A stretch of DNA of 64,000 nucleotides from Amaurobius ferox (lineage: Eukaryota; Arthropoda; Arachnida; Araneae; Amaurobiidae): contig OX578140.1 in the NCBI GenBank assembly GCA_951213105.1, forward strand, positions 31,828,518-31,892,517. Direction: 5' to 3'. The notes under the pieces were generated by a model that saw nothing but the letters and a program-made list of their open reading frames with translations, was not told the origin of the DNA and searched no databases. Positions 58,750 through 64,000 of the stretch are shown in pieces (position 1 is the first letter of the stretch; the number at the start of each line of letters is the position of its first letter). The position numbers and the translations under genes are program-made.

Positions 58750-58952
58750 CCCAAGGACAGCGTAAACAAGAACAGTATATAGTAAACCGGCACTAAATGC
58801 TTCACCAATTTCACAAAATAACCGATACTATTATCAAAACTTTGACGAAAGTCACTTCATAAAACAGCTGCTACAATTCTCAAAACATTGACAAATATCG
58901 CCTTTCAATGTAGTTCGCATCACGTCAACTACTCGCCAATCGAGTGATGACT

Positions 58953-58962
58953 CCTTTTTATA
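58953..58962 (-). promoter_or_regulatory. Putative LTR TATA box
   Basis: TATAAAAAGG on the minus strand, at a position conserved in the 36.24 kb relative (TATATAAAAA). Confidence 0.55.
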
Positions 58963-59114
58963 GACTCTCTATGGAAACTTCTGGAAATATCTCATGAGGC
59001 GTAGAATACTGGCTATTTCGAGGTGTTTGTCAACCCTTCGAAAAGTCGTCAAATGTCGCCAATTTGGCGATAAATCTCCAAATCTGGCAATCTTTGGTCG
59101 AACTTCGGTACATC

Positions 59115-59206
59115 ACAATCCTATCTTCTCGGGCGTCCAAACAGTTACCTTACACCTTTCTGGTAGGTTGGACGGTCTGGGTCTCAACAACAACATGACA
59201 ATCCTA
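59115..59206 (+). mobile_element. SINE-1 3' stub with 9 bp target duplication
   Basis: ACAATCCTA at 59115-59123 and 59198-59206 flanks 74 bp holding GGGCGTCCAAACAGTTACC, GGTTGGACGGTCTGGG and TCTCAACAACAACA. It overlaps the last bases of the putative LTR, so it landed at or next to the LTR boundary. Confidence 0.88.
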
Positions 59207-59459
59207 GATTCACGGCATGGGAAAGAAGGCCTGTACGTGTGTTTTCTCCGTCTGATTTTCAAAAAAAGATTCCAGTGATGGCATTTTACATGTTTGCAAC
59301 AATACATTGTATGTATTTTTCCGGCAAAATGCTTGTATTGAATTGAATAATATTTATTTAAGCTCTTAATTTTGCAGAAAATGTTATCAGTCAAATGCAA
59401 ATCAATAAAATACAAAACTATATTTTCTATTAATATATAACTTAATTTCAAGCGCAAAT

Positions 59460-59710
59460 AAAATAATTCGGGTTCAAATTAAAAGAACCTCCTAAAATCG
59501 CTCCTGAAAATAAAGCACATCACTTTCAGATCGAAGTATCGCCAGCAGCGAGAACTCCTGAATAATTTTTTCCCCGCATTTAATTTCTAAACGAAGCTCA
59601 TTATTCCGGGCACAGAGCTTTAGTGTTGTTGCTCTTTTCTTTGCTTTTGCAGTATATCCGGCAATCGATCGATGCAAATCGTTTGAGTCAGAAAATATTT
59701 TTTATCAAAT
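59460..59710. repeat. R-E dispersed repeat, copy 2
   Basis: Second copy of the 56.64 kb repeat, in the same orientation. The copies flank the LINE tail and the LTR-1/SINE cluster. Confidence 0.8.
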
Positions 59711-60194
59711 AAGTTCTTTCAATAATCATTAAGAGGGCGCGGATTTATATGCATTAGAAATCTCAATATATGTAATATGATGTAAATATAATGTGAATAT
59801 AAAAAACATTCAAAATATGCACATAAATAAGAATTTATTCACACTTTGCGAAGGGTTTTATAAGAATGTTCTTTCACACTATTTAATGAATTCGAATGTC
59901 AGTGAAAAAATCTGACAACCTGTGAAGATGCGAATTTTATCATTAAAGTTTCTGATTTTTTGACAAATATAATTTTCTCTCAGAACTCATTCAAAACACT
60001 GAAAATGCAAAGCGGCATGAGTCGCAGTATATTTTGGATGAGGAAGTAAAGTCAGAATGACTTTAACCTCCGATATGTACCAATATTTGAACCCATGACA
60101 TCATTTGAGCAGAAAAAAGTATGAGTATTTTAAACTAAAAATAATTTAGTAAATAATTCAATAAAATTTCTGATAAACTTTAATTCGCCAATAA
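59711..60194. other. Unassigned AT-rich DNA
   Basis: No feature recognised. Confidence 0.5.
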
Positions 60195-60885
60195 CGAAAA
60201 GTAAAAATCTGATGTGGGCAGCATGTGACTTTAGACTCACATGAATTTTCTCTTTATTCCTTTAATAATTCATTAAATTGAGTTTAATTGCACAAATTAA
60301 CACGCATAATAATTTGTAATTGCACTGAATGGGCACTTGTAACTCAATTTTCGTTTTCATTTGATAACAGGGCGTATTTTCAAAAGCGACGTAGTAAAAA
60401 TGCGAAAAAAATTAAATTATCTTGAGAAGGACTAGCCCTAGAGTAATGGGATTGGTCTTATTCTTTTCATTGTCAAACATTTGAATGAAACAAACATTTA
60501 ATTGATACATTTGAGCATATGTAGTCTTTAACTTTAGATTTTGACGATTTTTGCGAGCTATCTTGCAAAAAAAAAGCCAGTTCTTCTTTCTCGAATCAAG
60601 CCAAAATCTAATCAGCACTAGGGTCACCAAAATGTGACATATGAAATTTGGTCAAATAGTTTTTGAGTTACAGTGGATACATAGATTGCACACACACACG
60701 CACACGCATACACGCGCGCGCACACACGCACACACACAGACACACACACACACACAGACGTCACGTCAAAAATAGTTTTTTCGTGTTCTAGAGGTCTCAA
60801 AACGTGCAGATCCGCCGAAAACCCGAGTTCCGATTTTCGACATGACTCCAATATTTTCTCTATGTATTGCAGCGAAAGTAAAAAA
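60195..60885 (+). mobile_element. R-A-related repeat, subfamily 2, copy 2
   Basis: Left end AAAAATCTGATGTGGGCAGC; interior TTCATTTGATAACAGG and GACGTAGTAAAAATGCG like 47.1 kb; (CA)n at 60,689-60,757; right end TTTTTTCGTGTTCTAGAGGT, CCGATTTTCGACATGACTCC, ATTGCAGCGAAAGTAA. Confidence 0.72.
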
Positions 60886-61236
60886 CAAGAAGAATGACGG
60901 AAATAAGTAGAATAGTAACACTAATGCTTTGAGAACTATATATCTAGGTGTTACTAGTGTTACTAAAATAGCCGCTATTGTTAGTGACACAACAGAAAGC
61001 GTAGTATTTAGTATATGTATTTTTAATTATTTTTAAATTAACGGTTCCCTAACTATGAGTGTAATTAAGCAGTATGTTCTCATGGTTGTAGGATAGAGAA
61101 CAGAATATAGAGATAAAAATAAGTTGAAAAATAAATTAAATTTGAATACGTAGGAATATTCTTTATTGCTCCATTTCTACGTTGCATTGCGCGAATAATT
61201 TGTTTTTACGAAATTGACAGTTTAAATCAATATTTT

Positions 61237-61340
61237 AGGCCTTTCGCCGTAGTACGCCATAGTAATTTAGCCTTTCGCCATAGTACACCATAGTATTTTA
61301 GCCTTTCGCCATAGTATTTCAGGCCTTTCGCCACATACAA
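61237..61340. repeat. ~35 bp minisatellite
   Basis: Three to four units of GCCTTTCGCCATAGTAC then ACCATAGTATTTTA. The last unit is shortened. Confidence 0.85.
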
Positions 61341-61646
61341 TGCAGGGCCACTTATCTTATCCCAGCGCCACATGATTTAATGTCTCAAACGATATTGACG
61401 TTTTCTTAATATGAAGTTTTAACTCCTTACTTTTACCTCCATGTATGTAATATTTCAGTTAGATTTTTTCATGTCAAAGTTTCTTCACATTGCGCCCATT
61501 TTGATTAGATTGTTTGTTTAATTGTATCACTTTTTACATGAAACCCTTGAATTTCTAAATTTTGCATTCCTGTGACTAAATCGCCATAGTTTTAAATTAT
61601 ACATACTCAATTACACTTAAGTTCATTTGGCCATAGCGTTTTAACA

Positions 61647-61880
61647 TCAGTTATTTCTGCAGATGTTTTCATTATGAAAATTTTCTATAACAGTTTTTAT
61701 GCTTTCATAATTTTTCGCACAATATAGAGCTAGCTGCCTCCAACCAAGTGCTCCATTTAGTAACAATTGGACACACATGAGGAGCAGCTCCGGCCATTCA
61801 ACTTGCTGCTCTAAGTCCTTGGACGAGCCGAATGGTCTGGGCTTTCGACACTCCTTTCGACACATGAGGAGCAACCTCAA
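61647..61880 (-). other. Possible coding remnant, unrecognised
   Basis: The minus frame reads LEQQVEWPELLLMCVQLLLN, GALGWRQLALYCAKNYESIK, TVIENFHNEN, with balanced composition unlike the surrounding AT-rich chance frames. I cannot name a family. It may be part of a transposase or a host exon. A short internal duplication (CTGCTCCTCATGTGT-like) suggests rearrangement. The overlapping plus frame is probably its shadow. Confidence 0.3.
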
Positions 61881-62007
61881 CTCGTCAGAGAAAAATCAGC
61901 GACTGACGCAAGAACAGCAAACGGGGCAGAAGCAGGTAAAGAATGTTACCAATGATGGGAGAAGACAATATGGTTTAAAAAAGAACACAGAGAAAAGGAA
62001 CAAGTAG

Positions 62008-63151
62008 CGGTACATAATGAATGAACGGTAAAATACTAAAGAGAAGAGGGAAAGTGTACGCTCAACGGAGGATTCAAATCACTTGTTCAGTTGTTCAAAG
62101 AAGCTCAATTAAATTTAAAACCTGGGACAAGAATGAAAATTTCCGAAAAATAAGAAAGAAGCAAACCAAATTCGACAACAGAGATTTCCAAACAGAAGAG
62201 AATACAAGTTAATTATCATTAATAAGGGATTTTGACACAAAAACAATCGAGAAATTTTCAAGAAAGTCCAATACAAAAGTGGAATTAGGAGTAAAATTCG
62301 GAAAAATTGAAAACATGATTAGAGCCCTAAGAATGTTCAGAAAATTACGATCGCTTATAACTAGAGAATGCCCTGATGGATTTACATTCTTTCATCAGTT
62401 GTTTATAAAAGCTTAATAAGAAGTAGATTTAGGGCTAACATATATGATATTTTAAACCGCTTTAATATATAACAACAAAAATTAAAAAATAGGCTTATAA
62501 GCAATGTAATTCTCCGACGTATGTTGTGGAATCGTTGGTTTATATTTAGGATGCAAGAATTAATTCGAATTTTTGGATGAGTCACACTTCATGTCAAATC
62601 AGCAATACGCGAAAACAGGAACAAAGTTAGTTAAATTAGTTAGGATTGGTTAATTACTCTCTAGCTATCTAGCAAAATCAAGAAACGACTGGCAAATATA
62701 ATCGTATACTGATGTAATGCTCAACTAATTTTCAAAATAGACGATTATATTCCCGAAACACTGACATATTAGGCATTTCCTTTAGAGTCATTTCGCGTCT
62801 AGTTTTTGAACTAACTGAACAATAACCAGTTTATATATCCTTTGCGGAAAGTTTCTGAAAAACCTACGTATCTCGAAAAATTCAGGGTCAATTATTTTAA
62901 TTCTCGAAAAGTTTCCGAAAATCGCCAAACGTCACCGAGTTAGTGACCTTTCGCCAAATTTTTAACCTTGGTCGCAACGATTAAGTGACTCGGACTTTCA
63001 GTTAAACAATGGTAGTTGTTTTCAACGACAGTAAGAAGAACTGTACTTTAGATACATAGACGTGCACTTTAGATACATAAACGAACACTTTAGATGAAAG
63101 ATTAAATTTTAGATTCAATACAGTCTTTCCATTCAATACAGTCTGCCAGAT
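62008..63151. other. Unassigned DNA with a weak LTR-1-like trace
   Basis: At 62,835-62,985 GCGGAAAGTTTCTGAAAAAC, TTCTCGAAAAGTTTCC and AATCGCCAAACGTCACC loosely follow the LTR-1 U3 order (minus orientation). Nothing else is recognised. A run of ACTTTAGATACATA repeats lies near 63,045-63,095. Confidence 0.35.
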
Positions 63152-64000
63152 ATGGCATTCCACCAATGGCGATCTAAGATGTGCAGGGACTTCAAGTACT
63201 ATTATAAAAAACTTTACCAACCTCCAGACCAATGTAAAATAAACTTCCAACTTCTGAAGAACATTCAAAATCAATTTATAATTAATTATATAGACAAGGC
63301 ATCAAGTAACTACGCATTTACATGTAAGCTCTTTTACATTGACATATTGAAAGAAAAATATGAGAATGATGTTCTTTACAGTAAAATCAACCTCTCCCTT
63401 AAGGAAATCTCAAATAAAATCAAGGCTTTGTATTTATTAACTGGTATCAAATATACAGGAATTATAAAGTATCCGTATCTGATTAATATTCCGAAACTTC
63501 ATAAAAGTCCTATTACTTTCAGACCAGTTACTGTTGGATGCAATACCTATCTCACGAAAGCCAATAATATGTTAATGAAGATTTTACAACCTATTTTGCT
63601 GAAACTTAATAACCAAGGAAGCTATATTATAAAAAACAGTCTACAAGTGATCAATATATTGAAAGATCATAAACATCCTTTGCACTTAAGAACTTATGAT
63701 TTCCAAGAACTATTTAATACTATAGATCTAGATGACATGACAAATATACTTTACAGCTTGTTTGAAGAATATGATTTAAAAAGGAGTCTGGAATTCAATA
63801 AATTCAAGTCTATAATCAAAATAGTTATTAAAGAAAATTACCTTTACAACGGATTGTCTATTTATCAACAAATTAAAGGCATCCCCATGGGGGGGGATGT
63901 TCTTCCATATTGGCTGATATATATCTTAGTTTTTATAAAAGAAGATCTCATATAAACAACGAAATCATATACCTACGTTATGTGGATGACGTAATTATTG
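63152..64000 (+). pseudogene. YVDD-type reverse transcriptase (Penelope-like or related), frameshifted, runs off the window
   Basis: Order of motifs: DFKYYYKKLY and NYIDKASSNYAF (N-terminal region), YLINIPKLHKSPITFRPV (RT fingers motif), RTYDFQELFNTI (motif A position, first catalytic Asp), GIPMGG (motif B). After a run of 8 G at 63,889-63,896 the reading shifts. In the next frame it continues LADIYLSFYKRRSH then IIYLRYVDDVII (motif C, catalytic YVDD) to the window end. The run length is one short of, or two over, what would keep frame, so the break is a homopolymer indel: a real mutation or a sequence error. The tail of the same type of protein is at 43.1-43.5 kb. RT activity is known for the family; which lineage this is remains inference. 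Upstream start and 5' end are uncertain. Confidence 0.7.

Larger units (their letters stand above)
58665..59117 (-). mobile_element. Putative solo LTR (LTR-1), minus strand
   Basis: On the minus strand it begins TGTGATGTACCGAAG and ends GGATACGTTGTAACA, a TG...CA pair 453 bp apart. In order it has a TTGGCGA hairpin in U3, a TATA box TATAAAAAGG (plus 58953-58962) and, about 205 bp on, AATAAA (plus 58744-58749). No gag/pol lies next to it, hence solo. No matching target duplication could be read, partly because a SINE inserted at its 5' edge. A related fragment lies at 36.24 kb. Confidence 0.6.

Overview
The window looks like a stretch of a eukaryotic, arthropod-type nuclear genome, very AT-rich, with no host protein-coding gene that I can recognise. 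No rRNA, functional tRNA, operon, phage or CRISPR feature is visible. What it holds is a dense, nested layer of transposable elements and tandem repeats. Jockey-type and RTE-type LINE remnants, tRNA-derived SINEs with long target-site duplications, Helitron-like termini and a YVDD-type reverse transcriptase all fit an arthropod. An arachnid (spider) is my best guess from general familiarity with such repeats, but no search was run.

Layout. 0-12 kb: microsatellites, a 3x177 bp array, a truncated SINE, three copies of an ~1 kb dispersed repeat (called R-A here, ending in ACTTTCC...GGAAAGT) and smaller repeat pairs. 12.7-14.5 kb: a GC-richer tandem array of a 425 bp unit. 14.8-24.1 kb: dispersed repeats, a full SINE, a 48 bp-arm hairpin, a 352 bp duplication that reads as identical and a diverged tandem array. 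24.5-27 kb: tRNA-like SINE heads, a repeated 210 bp module and a LINE fragment. 27-39 kb: mostly unassigned AT-rich DNA with two ~1 kb repeats, a 70 bp SINE stub, a degenerate minisatellite and an LTR-like fragment. 39.2-41 kb: a 5'-truncated Jockey-like LINE flanked by an 18 bp direct repeat. 42.5-45.2 kb: a retroelement RT tail (minus) abutting a decayed RTE-like LINE (plus). The LINE is split by a 335 bp insertion that contains a hammerhead-ribozyme-like fold. 45.8-47.9 kb: two R-A repeats. 49.5-55.6 kb: a head-to-tail Helitron-like array with internal hairpins. 56-63 kb: repeat fragments, a LINE tail and a putative solo LTR with a SINE stub at its edge. 63.15 kb to the end: the RT of the retroelement type whose tail sits at 43 kb, with a frameshift in a G run.

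No gene set works together here. Activity is limited to mobile elements and their marks: target-site duplications, 5' truncations, nested insertions and tandem amplification. The least ordinary items are the hammerhead-like insertion at 44.36-44.69 kb, the zero-spacer Helitron-like array at 49.5-55.6 kb, the SINE family whose 70 bp stubs still have 9-14 bp target duplications, and the young 425 bp array.
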